20,453 nt of DNA from DASPJL01 sp035628645 (GTDB taxonomy: Bacteria > Bacteroidota > Bacteroidia > Cytophagales > Cyclobacteriaceae): positions 1 through 20,453 of the forward strand of contig DASPJL010000080.1 in the NCBI GenBank assembly GCA_035628645.1, read 5' to 3'. A program made the position numbers and the translations under genes. The notes below the pieces were generated by a model. That model was not told where the DNA came from and made no database searches. It saw nothing but the letters and a program-made list of their open reading frames with translations. Shown here in pieces: positions 7,723 to 14,879 of this stretch. Each line of letters opens with the position of its first letter. The first letter of the stretch is position 1.

Positions 7723-9570
7723 ATGATTAAAAAGCTCCTTATTTACCCTGCTGTCCTTTTCAATTTTGTAGTGATGGCTCAAATACCCCAAGTACCCTCT
7801 ACAATGGAGTTTGGGGGAATTGAACTTAAAATTGATAAACATGGGCAGGAGCTAATTCAGGCAAGTGTTAATTCACTGACGCGTCATCCTCCATCCTTTC
7901 AGGTTTTGGTAGATCGGGCAAATATTCATTTCCCGCTGATTGAGAAAATATTAAAAGAGGAAAACGTTCCTGAGGACTTTAAATACCTGGTGTTGCAGGA
8001 AAGCGCATTAATTCCCGATGCTGTTTCTACCTCCAATGCGGTTGGCTATTGGCAATTTAAAAAAGAGGCAGCTTCCGACGTAAATGTGTTGGTAAACGGG
8101 CAAGTAGATGAGCGAATGCATATTGCCACTGCAACGCGGGGAGCAGCAAAGTACTTAAAGAAAAACAATACTTATCTAAGTAATTGGTTAAATGCACTGC
8201 TTTCCTACAACACAGGATTAGGAGGGGTAAAAATCCTGGTGGATCAAAGTGACATAAATGCGAAAAGCATGAAAATTACCCGAACGACCCACATATACGT
8301 TTTGAAATTCCTGAGTTATAAAATTGCTTTTGAGAATGCCCTCCGTTTAACGCCTTCACATTATACCTTATTGGAATATAAGGATTGTGAGAATAAAACC
8401 TTAAAAGAAATAGCCAACGAACTGGATTTTGATGAAGAAGAACTGTCAAAGTACAATGTCTGGTTAAAAGCGAAAAGGATACCTTCCGACAAAGATTATT
8501 CTGTTGTAGTCCCTGCCTCTCAAAGCAATTATGAAAAATTGGCTGCATTATTAGGGGTAGAAAAACCTGCCTATGTTGCAAGGGAAGTGGAAGTAAAAAC
8601 ACCTGATAGGCAAGACCATGTTGCCAAACTCACCTCAATCAATAACTTAAAAGCCATTATTGCCGGTATGAATGATAATGTAGAATCATTGAGCAAAAAG
8701 GCCAAAATAAGTGAGAACAAGTTTTTAAGGTATAATGAATTGAGCAAGGAAGATAAGGTAGTTGCCGGACAAATTTATTATTTTGAATCTAAGAAAAACA
8801 AAGCCGAACAAAGCTTTCATGTGGCGGAAGAAACGGATTCTTACTGGAGTGTTTCCCAAAAATATGGAATTAAAGAATCCAGGGTTCGAAGATTTAACAG
8901 AATTGGCAGAAATGAAAAGCTACAGCCCGGAAGAGTATTATGGATCGCAGAAACAAGACCTGCGCTGGTACCGGTTGAAATTAAAGTTACAAAAATGCCT
9001 TCCCTTGCCTCCCGCCAGTCTGAAATAAAAGTAATCACTTATCCGGACAAAAGACGTGATTTAACTGAGAAAAAAGAGTCAAATGCAGAAGAAGTGGAAA
9101 TGTTTCCGGATGAATTCTATGAAGAAGTTAAAGTGTCAACCGTCTCTTCTTCCTCTTCAAGTGAAGTTGCAAATGAAAAGCAGGATACTCAGGCAGAGAT
9201 AATTCCAGATGCGATGACTGAAAAGAATTTTATGACTCCATCTGTTCATGAAGTCAAAAAAGGAGAAACATTGTATGGAATTTCAAGACAGCACGGCATA
9301 AACGTTCTGGAGTTGAAGCAATTGAATAATTTAGAAGGTAACGAGGTAAAGATTGGCCAGAGACTGGTTATAAAAACTGAAAATTCATCAATGCCTGACG
9401 GCGAAAATTTAAAAAAAGAAAATTATATTACGTATATAGTACAGTCAGGCGATTCCATTTTTAGAATTGCGAAGCTGCATAATGTAACTATAAAACAGCT
9501 TCAGGATTGGAATAACAAAACTGACAGCAATATTGCAATAGGAGAAAAACTGAAAATTTATAAAAACTAA
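7723..9570 (+). CDS. MltD-like membrane-bound lytic murein transglycosylase with LysM domains
   Basis: The 615-aa protein cleaves peptidoglycan glycan strands to 1,6-anhydro ends. An N-terminal export signal (MIKKLLIYPAVLFNFVVMAQ) is followed by an SLT/lysozyme-like domain at about residues 60-215. The catalytic Glu is Glu93 in YLVLQESAL, supported by VGYWQF (107-112) and LLSYNTG near residue 165. LysM peptidoglycan-binding modules follow: weaker ones at about 220-265 and 362-410, and clear ones at about 507-551 (VKKGETLYGISRQHGI) and 568-614 (VQSGDSIFRIAKLHNV). The linker around 440-500 is Glu/Ser-rich and likely flexible. I see no lipobox, so attachment is likely by the LysM modules rather than lipid. 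The same-strand L,D-transpeptidase downstream also acts on the wall. The name mltD fits the architecture but orthology to the enterobacterial gene is not proven. Confidence 0.93.
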   Translation: MIKKLLIYPAVLFNFVVMAQIPQVPSTMEFGGIELKIDKHGQELIQASVNSLTRHPPSFQVLVDRANIHFPLIEKILKEENVPEDFKYLVLQESALIPDAVSTSNAVGYWQFKKEAASDVNVLVNGQVDERMHIATATRGAAKYLKKNNTYLSNWLNALLSYNTGLGGVKILVDQSDINAKSMKITRTTHIYVLKFLSYKIAFENALRLTPSHYTLLEYKDCENKTLKEIANELDFDEEELSKYNVWLKAKRIPSDKDYSVVVPASQSNYEKLAALLGVEKPAYVAREVEVKTPDRQDHVAKLTSINNLKAIIAGMNDNVESLSKKAKISENKFLRYNELSKEDKVVAGQIYYFESKKNKAEQSFHVAEETDSYWSVSQKYGIKESRVRRFNRIGRNEKLQPGRVLWIAETRPALVPVEIKVTKMPSLASRQSEIKVITYPDKRRDLTEKKESNAEEVEMFPDEFYEEVKVSTVSSSSSSEVANEKQDTQAEIIPDAMTEKNFMTPSVHEVKKGETLYGISRQHGINVLELKQLNNLEGNEVKIGQRLVIKTENSSMPDGENLKKENYITYIVQSGDSIFRIAKLHNVTIKQLQDWNNKTDSNIAIGEKLKIYKN

Positions 9571-9580
9571 AGAAGTGATT

Positions 9581-9652
9581 AAGCAATAACATACTATTAA
9601 TTACCTGAGACTTAAATTAAAAAAAATCAAAAAAAAACTTTAGCAATAACAT
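9581..9652 (+). repeat. 11-bp direct repeat in the gap after the transglycosylase gene
   Basis: AGCAATAACAT occurs at 9582-9592 and again at 9642-9652, 60 bp apart, in an AT-rich non-coding stretch. It could be a binding site pair or chance in AT-rich DNA. Nothing else in the gap (9571-9803) points to a gene. Confidence 0.35.
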
Positions 9653-9704
9653 TTAAGTTTACTTTTTAAAAATAAATACGTTCCCGGTAAAGTGAAATAG
9701 AATG

Positions 9705-9712
9705 TAATTTTG
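9705..9712 (+). promoter_or_regulatory. Possible -7 box for the response-regulator gene
   Basis: TAATTTTG fits TAnnTTTG and lies 91 bp before the ATG at 9804. I find no clear TTG partner upstream, so the promoter is weakly supported. Confidence 0.25.
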
Positions 9713-9803
9713 GAAAACAAATTTTATAATCTACTTTTACTTTTATAAATAACACGAATTAGAAGGGCATTATTGGCAGAATCACAATATTTTATAAAGA
9801 CTC

Positions 9804-10217
9804 ATGAATTTTCAAAACTTAGATTTGGTAATGTTGGTGGACGATAACGATACTGATAATTTTATCAGTAAAAGGATCATAGAAATTACCAAGTTTGCAA
9901 AACGTATTGAAATTAAAAACTCCGGAAAAAGTGCGTTGGAATATCTGGAAAAAAACAGAAACAATATTTCAGAACTTCCCGACCTGATTTTTTTAGATAT
10001 AAACATGCCTATCGTGGATGGATTTGTATTCTTATTTGAATTTGAACGGTTCGCAGAGGCAATTAAAAACAAGTGCAAGATTATCATCCTTTCAAGCTCT
10101 GACAATAAAAGAGATATTGATAAGATAGTGAACAATGACTATGTGGTAAAATTTATTACCAAACCTCTTACCGAAAATGTTTTGGAAGAGATTAAGTCAA
10201 TGCCATTGGTAAAATAA
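9804..10217 (+). CDS. Stand-alone response-regulator receiver protein, 137 aa
   Basis: The protein is a single CheY-like receiver domain with no output domain. The acidic pair is Asp13-Asp14 (MLVDDND), the phosphoacceptor is Asp65 in FLDINMP, the switch Ser/Thr is at Ser97 in IIILSSSD, and the conserved Lys is Lys120 in FITKPL. All key residues are present, so it should be phosphorylatable. The Asn/Asp-rich start LVDDNDTDNFI with the DINMP motif is typical of the many single-domain receivers of Bacteroidota, which work in phosphorelays or on hybrid kinases. No histidine kinase is encoded in the window, so the partner is elsewhere. It is flanked by gaps of about 230 and 175 bp and is probably its own transcription unit. 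The signal and output are unknown. Confidence 0.93.
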   Translation: MNFQNLDLVMLVDDNDTDNFISKRIIEITKFAKRIEIKNSGKSALEYLEKNRNNISELPDLIFLDINMPIVDGFVFLFEFERFAEAIKNKCKIIILSSSDNKRDIDKIVNNDYVVKFITKPLTENVLEEIKSMPLVK

Positions 10218-10253
10218 TCAGAAAAGCCTTTTTTCTTTTCTTAACTATTTTTT

Positions 10254-10280
10254 AAAAGCTAATCCGGCTTTTATTTTATT
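10254..10280 (+). terminator. Weak intrinsic terminator after the receiver gene
   Basis: AAAAGC (10254-10259) and GCTTTT (10267-10272) form a 6-bp stem with a 7-nt loop, followed by attttatt. The stem is short and AT-rich, so the call is tentative. Confidence 0.35.
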
Positions 10281-10392
10281 ACTCAATTTTTTAATAACCA
10301 TCTCGCAAAGATTATTCTTTTAGCCTTTCTTTTATTGAACTAAAAATCGTCTTTCCCGTGTTTTTAGAAATATTTAATTAAACCGGAAAAGC

Positions 10393-12135
10393 TTGAGTCA
10401 TTCAATCTATAAAAACCTGATAAGAATATTCTTATTTGCGATAATCCTCTCCTGTTCTACCAAAAGCAATTTTGAAATGAACAGTGAGAAAGTGAAAAAA
10501 ATTATTTCCGCTCATTCCGATTCCGTAAGCGCTTCTAAAAATTTCCCGGACAAGGACGTCAGAAAATACCTTTATAAAGAATTCCAGGAATTTTATAAAG
10601 ACCGCGAATATGCGCTTGCCTGGCTCGATTTTGATCAGCCACTTGCCTCTTCTGAAGAATTATTAATAGCAATTGATAAAGCCGATAAAGAAGGTCTGGA
10701 GCCAGAAAACTACAATTTGACCAAGATTGAAAAGCTTCTTAAGAAAATCTATAAAGTTGAATCGAAGAAGGAAAAACGCAAACATAGAAGAGCCACCAAA
10801 AGCTTGAATAAAGATAAAAGGGAACAAGCACGTGAGCAGGATACTTTGCGGCTTCATGACATTGTCAGTCTTGATTTTCTAATGACCTCGAGCTATTTAA
10901 CCTATGCCTCTCATCTTTTATCAGGAAAAATAAATCCAGATGAAAGCGAATTGTGGTTTGCCAAACCACGCAAAGAAGATCTTTCAGCGCATTTAACAGA
11001 AGCATTAAATAAAAAAAGCATACAAAAATCGCTTCAGGATTTGGCGCCTAAACATCCTCAATATGCTTTATTAAAAAAAGAATTAGAAAGACTCCGTGCC
11101 ATAAATGAAAAAGATACCTTTCCAAAAATCAGATTGGAGAAACGTCTGAAGATAAATGATGCTCATCCATCTATTGTCCCTATAAAATATAAATTTTCTT
11201 TGCTGGGCGATTTAGCCCAAAATGATAGTTCAAAAGTTTTCGACAAGAGATTAGAAAACGCTGTGAAGAGGTTTCAAGTGAGAAATGGACTGGAAGGAAC
11301 CGGTGTCCTTGATACAAGAACTATTGCTATTCTTAATTGGCCTCTTGAAGAAAGAATAGAACAGTTGATTGTGAATATGGAAAGAATGAGGTGGTTTCCC
11401 GATAGCTTTGGTGATCATTACCTTCTGGTAAATATTCCGGAATATAAGATGAGACTTTATAAAAAGGGAAAGAAAGTCGTTGAAATGAAGGTAATAGTAG
11501 GTACGGAGTACAATCCTACCCCAATCTTCAGTGATTCAATGGAATATATTGTTTTTAACCCCACCTGGACGGTGCCCACAAGTATTGCCATAAGGGAGTT
11601 TATCCCCAAGGCAAAAGAGAACCCTGACTTTTTTAAAGAAAATGGCTACACTATTTACCAAAGTTGGAAAAAAAATGCAGACACCGTGAATTATGATACC
11701 ATCAATTGGATGGAAGTGGATACGACAAAATTTAATTACAGAATTGTAGAAAAACCGGGAGAAAAGAACTCCTTGGGACTGGTAAAATTTATATTTCCTA
11801 ATAACCTGGACATCTATTTACATGATACGCCGGGCAACTATCTTTTTAATGCAAAAAACCGCAGCTTCAGTCATGGGTGTGTGCGTTTGGAAAAACCTTT
11901 TGATCTGGCCGCCTACCTATTGAAGGACAAAGGCTGGGACCTTAAAAAAGTAAGGGAACATATCAAAAACAATACAGAACCGGAAGTGGTGATGCTTCCT
12001 GAAAAAATCCCTGTACACATTGTATACTGGACAGCTTGGGTCGATGATGACGGTGTTTTAAATTTCGCCCGAGACGTTTATCAACATGACCGGCAGCAGG
12101 AAAAAGCCATCAAAAAGAAAGAGGCCCTATTTTAA
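10393..12135 (+). CDS. YcbB/LdtD-type L,D-transpeptidase lipoprotein, TTG start
   Basis: The enzyme forms 3-3 cross-links in peptidoglycan or attaches proteins to it. An N-terminal scaffold region covers about residues 45-270, a PG_binding_1 module lies near 285-316 (AVKRFQVRNGLEGTG), and a YkuD catalytic domain follows at about 345-515. The catalytic motif is SHGCVRL with His494, Gly495 and Cys496. The TTG at 10393 is preferred because there is an in-frame stop at 10375-10377 and no ATG between. From TTG the reading gives a membrane stretch and a lipobox-like IILSC (Cys21). The next Met (29) would remove this signal. No acidic K-D/E signal follows Cys21, so it probably faces the periplasm. 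Length (580 aa) is normal for the family. The last 26 codons are duplicated at 14784-14864, and this copy is the functional one. Confidence 0.93.
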   Translation: MSHSIYKNLIRIFLFAIILSCSTKSNFEMNSEKVKKIISAHSDSVSASKNFPDKDVRKYLYKEFQEFYKDREYALAWLDFDQPLASSEELLIAIDKADKEGLEPENYNLTKIEKLLKKIYKVESKKEKRKHRRATKSLNKDKREQAREQDTLRLHDIVSLDFLMTSSYLTYASHLLSGKINPDESELWFAKPRKEDLSAHLTEALNKKSIQKSLQDLAPKHPQYALLKKELERLRAINEKDTFPKIRLEKRLKINDAHPSIVPIKYKFSLLGDLAQNDSSKVFDKRLENAVKRFQVRNGLEGTGVLDTRTIAILNWPLEERIEQLIVNMERMRWFPDSFGDHYLLVNIPEYKMRLYKKGKKVVEMKVIVGTEYNPTPIFSDSMEYIVFNPTWTVPTSIAIREFIPKAKENPDFFKENGYTIYQSWKKNADTVNYDTINWMEVDTTKFNYRIVEKPGEKNSLGLVKFIFPNNLDIYLHDTPGNYLFNAKNRSFSHGCVRLEKPFDLAAYLLKDKGWDLKKVREHIKNNTEPEVVMLPEKIPVHIVYWTAWVDDDGVLNFARDVYQHDRQQEKAIKKKEALF

Positions 12136-12150
12136 AATTTTCCATTTGTA
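12054..12150 (+). repeat. 97-bp direct repeat, copy 1 (end of L,D-transpeptidase plus remnant of glycosyltransferase end)
   Basis: This stretch recurs at 14783-14879 with 95 of 97 identical bases. The differences are at 12084 (a, against g) and 12090 (c, against a). In this copy the L,D-transpeptidase reading frame is complete to its TAA at 12133-12135. The bases after it, read leftwards, still spell the end of the glycosyltransferase (KWKILK then TAG at 12127-12129), but with no gene attached. Identity stops sharply at both ends. Confidence 0.97.
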
Positions 12151-12175
12151 AATGTTTTTTGATGACCCCAATTAA

Positions 12176-12208
12176 CTGAGGTAGCAGTGAATTATCCTGC
12201 TACCTCAG
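12176..12208. terminator. 12-bp perfect hairpin between convergent genes
   Basis: CTGAGGTAGCAG (12176-12187) and CTGCTACCTCAG (12197-12208) form a perfect 12-bp stem with a 9-nt loop. It lies between the plus-strand L,D-transpeptidase and the minus-strand lipoprotein genes, so it can end transcription from both sides. T-runs directly after the stem are poor on both strands, with the nearest T-rich tracts a few bases further on. Its position just inside the insert fits it being the original terminator of the lipoprotein gene. Confidence 0.7.
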
Positions 12209-12216
12209 CTAATCTG

Positions 12217-12759
12217 TTATTTATAAATTTTTGTCCTGAAAGAACAATTGGCAAACCTTAAGGTATCTGAACTAATTTCATATTTATCCACAAAAGTTAT
12301 CTGAAAAGTACCGGAGATCTCCTGTTTGCTTTTATTAAATTCAGAGATATTAATGAAATTGTCTTCTGTTTCCAATACATCATAAACTGCAGTTGTAACA
12401 TCTCCATGAGCGCCGATTTGAAAATAAGCTGCTCCCACACTATCATTTTTGCTACATTCCTTACCTATTTGTATAGGGTAAATTCCAATTTTTGGTGGAA
12501 TTTTAGCAATAGAAATTTGCTCCCTAACAAAATTTTCATGATTAAACTTTGATATAACAATAGAATATGCATTTAAGTCACAAGGTTCTCCCCCCCAAGC
12601 GGATAATTTAGTTGCTGCAATAAGAACTTTCCATTCTTCAACATTCCATGATTTACCGTTAAGTTCAAGACTTGTTTCTCCCGTATCAGTTACTTCATCA
12701 TCCTTTTGACAACCCAGGATCGTCACTGCTATTACTAGACCTAATACTATTCTTTTCAT
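12217..12759 (-). CDS. Predicted surface lipoprotein, 180 aa
   Basis: The N-terminus (MKRIVLGLVIAVTILGC) is a lipoprotein signal with the lipobox ILGC and lipidated Cys17. The next residues, QKDDE, match the K-(D/E)-(D/E) lipoprotein export signal described for Bacteroidota surface lipoproteins, so display on the outer face is likely. The mature part (about 163 aa) is a beta-rich domain starting LELNGKSWNVEEW and containing four cysteines after Cys17 (in EPCDLN, KECSKN and FANCSF). It recalls the small Bacteroidota lipoproteins that begin with an L-N-G-K-x-W motif, such as the DUF6252-like group, but I am unsure of the family. The gene lies 55 bp after the protease gene in the same direction, so they may form an operon. 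Partner, inhibitor or unrelated passenger all remain possible. Confidence 0.8.
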   Translation of the reverse strand: MKRIVLGLVIAVTILGCQKDDEVTDTGETSLELNGKSWNVEEWKVLIAATKLSAWGGEPCDLNAYSIVISKFNHENFVREQISIAKIPPKIGIYPIQIGKECSKNDSVGAAYFQIGAHGDVTTAVYDVLETEDNFINISEFNKSKQEISGTFQITFVDKYEISSDTLRFANCSFRTKIYK

Positions 12760-12814
12760 GTTTTTAATATTAAAAATATAACCCGTTTACTTTACTACTA
12801 CCTCAATTAAAAGT

Positions 12815-14638
12815 TTATTGAGCTATTATGATTTTTTTTGTTTTTTGAAAACCATTGCAAATTATTCTGCAGAGATAAATACCCGGCGCCAGATTATCTG
12901 ACCTAAACTTCCTTTTATAGCTTCCAGCCTTTAAAACCGCGTCTTCTAAAACCTCTACGCTATTACCCTGGAAGTCGAATATTTCAAGACGAATTTGTTG
13001 TGTTTCCGGTAATGAAAAGCTTACTTCTGTCTTTTCAGTGGCAGGGTTAGGTGATGCATCCATTGACATTTCTGTTAGTTCCCTTCGGGCTGTACAACTC
13101 GGAGAACTGGTTGCGTAAGCAGTGGCAACTTGTCCATCTGCCGAGTATACCTTTAACCTAAAATATTTTCTTTCACTGCAACTATAAAAACTTCCCCTGA
13201 TGGTTTCAGAATTTGAGGCATACGAATAATTAACACCATCGCTGCTCATGTACCATTCAAATCTATAAGGCCCCTGGCCACAACTGTAGAGCGCTTCCCA
13301 GGTATATGTCTGGTATAAAGCAACATAACTTGGAACGATAATACTTGCCTTTAAAGCAGCATATACAGGTTGAAAATTATTTACAACAGAGGAGGTTTCG
13401 GCGATCAAACGGGCAACATTAGCATATTCTGCATTTCCCATAGCAACACCATCATGTTTAACATTGGGGTTTGAAAAATTCGTTCTCATGGAACGATTCT
13501 CTACCAGGTTATGCATTATAGTAGTGTATCTGTAAACAAAGGGCCACTTTCGGACGTCATACTTATAGCCATGAGAGTAAGGCACTCCTTCTGTATCATT
13601 TTCATGACGACCGCCGTACATATGCCCCACTTCATGCGCAAAGGTAAATTTGGAAGATGCCCTGGTAACCTCTACAATTCCAAAAGCATCACTTGCAGAA
13701 GGACCTATATTCTTTACATTTCCATAATAGGAACCACCGGTACTAAATTCTTTATAATTCCCATTGGTTAATAATACTACCAGATCTGCCTTGTATTGTG
13801 CCCTTAAATTCTGAACGTTAGGCATCGTACTTAATAAATCCGTATCTTCAAAAATCTGATCTTGTCTTTCACTAAACGTTATTGGTACATAAGCAGCTAA
13901 TTCCAATCGCTGAACATTAGCCACACTGCTGTTTGTTAATGCCTGATTAAATTGAGCAATCGAAAGGCTGATGGTTTGGCTGATGTTTGAATCCACCTGC
14001 CTGGCTGCCGGAGAGGAAAGTATCAATACTCTTGTGGGAGCAACACATGCATATGACCTTTTTATTTCGGAGTCTTTATCCTCAGAGGCTTCTGGCTTAG
14101 GCGAACTTACTCCCTCCTTTTTATGGGATTTGGAAGGGCATTGGCCTGATAATGCGGATGTATTAATATTTACCAAAGTATGCAGACCCCCATCTAAATG
14201 ATAAATCTGATATACTTCCTCTCCAATAGAGATGTGAGCAGTAATTTGCCCATCTTTTGAGAGAATAATTATTTCACCATCAAATTTATCACTTTCTATC
14301 GTTCCAAACCAACTATAATTTTGTTCGGATTCATATTCAACGCTCGTTGCTTTCGCCAAATATTTTTCTGGTTTTCCCGGAATTTTAAAAGTTAATGTGC
14401 CATCTTTTTGGATCTTTGATAAATTACCTACTTTAATGTATTTCATTTGTCTAAGCGGCATGTTCCTTTCCAATTCATTGGTTATTTTGAGTTGTTTAGG
14501 ATTTAAAGTGGACTTTAATTTTTTTGTAAGAATAAAAAAATCCTGATCAGATTGAGAATAAGCAGAAAATTCTATAACAAAAAAGAATAGGATAAAAACA
14601 CCTGTTGCAAAGGTGAAAAAGTAAAAGTTTCGTTTCAT
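12815..14638 (-). CDS. Secreted metzincin metalloprotease with T9SS sorting domain, 607 aa
   Basis: The protein starts with a signal peptide (MKRNFYFFTFATGVFILFFF...), followed by a propeptide-like region to about residue 190. The catalytic domain covers about 195-425 and carries the full metzincin motif HExxHxxGxxH (His335, Glu336, His339, Gly342, His345 in HEVGHMYGGRH), with the Met-turn in TTIMHN. It resembles reprolysin-like (M12B-type) peptidases. A beta-sandwich domain (about 425-520) with cysteines follows, and residues about 528-607 are a type IX secretion sorting domain (DASPNPATEKTEVSF, NLAPGIYLCRI). It should therefore be exported, cleaved and anchored or released at the surface. 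The substrate is unknown; host or environmental protein breakdown is plausible. It heads a minus-strand pair with the lipoprotein and lies inside the 97-bp repeats. Confidence 0.92.
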   Translation of the reverse strand: MKRNFYFFTFATGVFILFFFVIEFSAYSQSDQDFFILTKKLKSTLNPKQLKITNELERNMPLRQMKYIKVGNLSKIQKDGTLTFKIPGKPEKYLAKATSVEYESEQNYSWFGTIESDKFDGEIIILSKDGQITAHISIGEEVYQIYHLDGGLHTLVNINTSALSGQCPSKSHKKEGVSSPKPEASEDKDSEIKRSYACVAPTRVLILSSPAARQVDSNISQTISLSIAQFNQALTNSSVANVQRLELAAYVPITFSERQDQIFEDTDLLSTMPNVQNLRAQYKADLVVLLTNGNYKEFSTGGSYYGNVKNIGPSASDAFGIVEVTRASSKFTFAHEVGHMYGGRHENDTEGVPYSHGYKYDVRKWPFVYRYTTIMHNLVENRSMRTNFSNPNVKHDGVAMGNAEYANVARLIAETSSVVNNFQPVYAALKASIIVPSYVALYQTYTWEALYSCGQGPYRFEWYMSSDGVNYSYASNSETIRGSFYSCSERKYFRLKVYSADGQVATAYATSSPSCTARRELTEMSMDASPNPATEKTEVSFSLPETQQIRLEIFDFQGNSVEVLEDAVLKAGSYKRKFRSDNLAPGIYLCRIICNGFQKTKKIIIAQ

Positions 14639-14782
14639 AAGTTAAGAAGTTGATTAGATGTTTATAAGAGTAAAAAATTACGCTAAGGTATATTATTAAC
14701 GGTTACCCTCAACCCATTTTATTTTTTCAATGGAAAATCTAAGGAAATATTTGTGTTTACCAAATATTGATAGATTATACAA

Positions 14783-14879
14783 TGTTTTAAATTTCGCCCG
14801 AGACGTTTATCAGCATGAACGGCAGCAGGAAAAAGCCATCAAAAAGAAAGAGGCCCTATTTTAAAATTTTCCATTTGTA
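14783..14879 (+). repeat. 97-bp direct repeat, copy 2 (end of glycosyltransferase plus L,D-transpeptidase remnant)
   Basis: This is the partner of 12054-12150, offset by 2729 bp, with two substitutions (14813 g, 14819 a). It supplies the true end of the glycosyltransferase gene on the minus strand. The L,D-transpeptidase part here is a dead fragment, with no upstream gene attached. Confidence 0.97.
14784..14864 (+). pseudogene. Orphan 3' fragment of the L,D-transpeptidase gene (26 codons plus stop)
   Basis: In frame with the real gene, the fragment encodes VLNFARDVYQHERQQEKAIK and then KKEALF and a stop. It differs from the intact C-terminus by one Asp-to-Glu change and one silent CAA-to-CAG change. 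It lacks start, signal and catalytic domain, so it is not a gene. It overlaps the end of the glycosyltransferase gene on the other strand by 9 bp. Confidence 0.9.

Larger units (their letters stand above)
12151..14782. other. Apparent 2.6-kb insert between the 97-bp repeats
   Basis: The segment holds two minus-strand genes, a surface lipoprotein and a T9SS-secreted metalloprotease, and a hairpin terminator near its left end. It sits exactly between two copies of the L,D-transpeptidase/glycosyltransferase junction. I infer a later arrival into a locus where those genes were adjacent and convergent. No integrase, transposase or terminal inverted repeats were found in it, so it is not a classical element. 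Homologous integration of a circular or linear donor, or a duplication with later rearrangement, would both fit. A comparison with relatives that lack it would settle the question. Confidence 0.6.

Noticed and set aside
12151..14782. Classical insertion sequence or composite transposon
   Set aside because: No transposase and no terminal inverted repeats; a 97-bp duplication is far longer than any usual target-site duplication.
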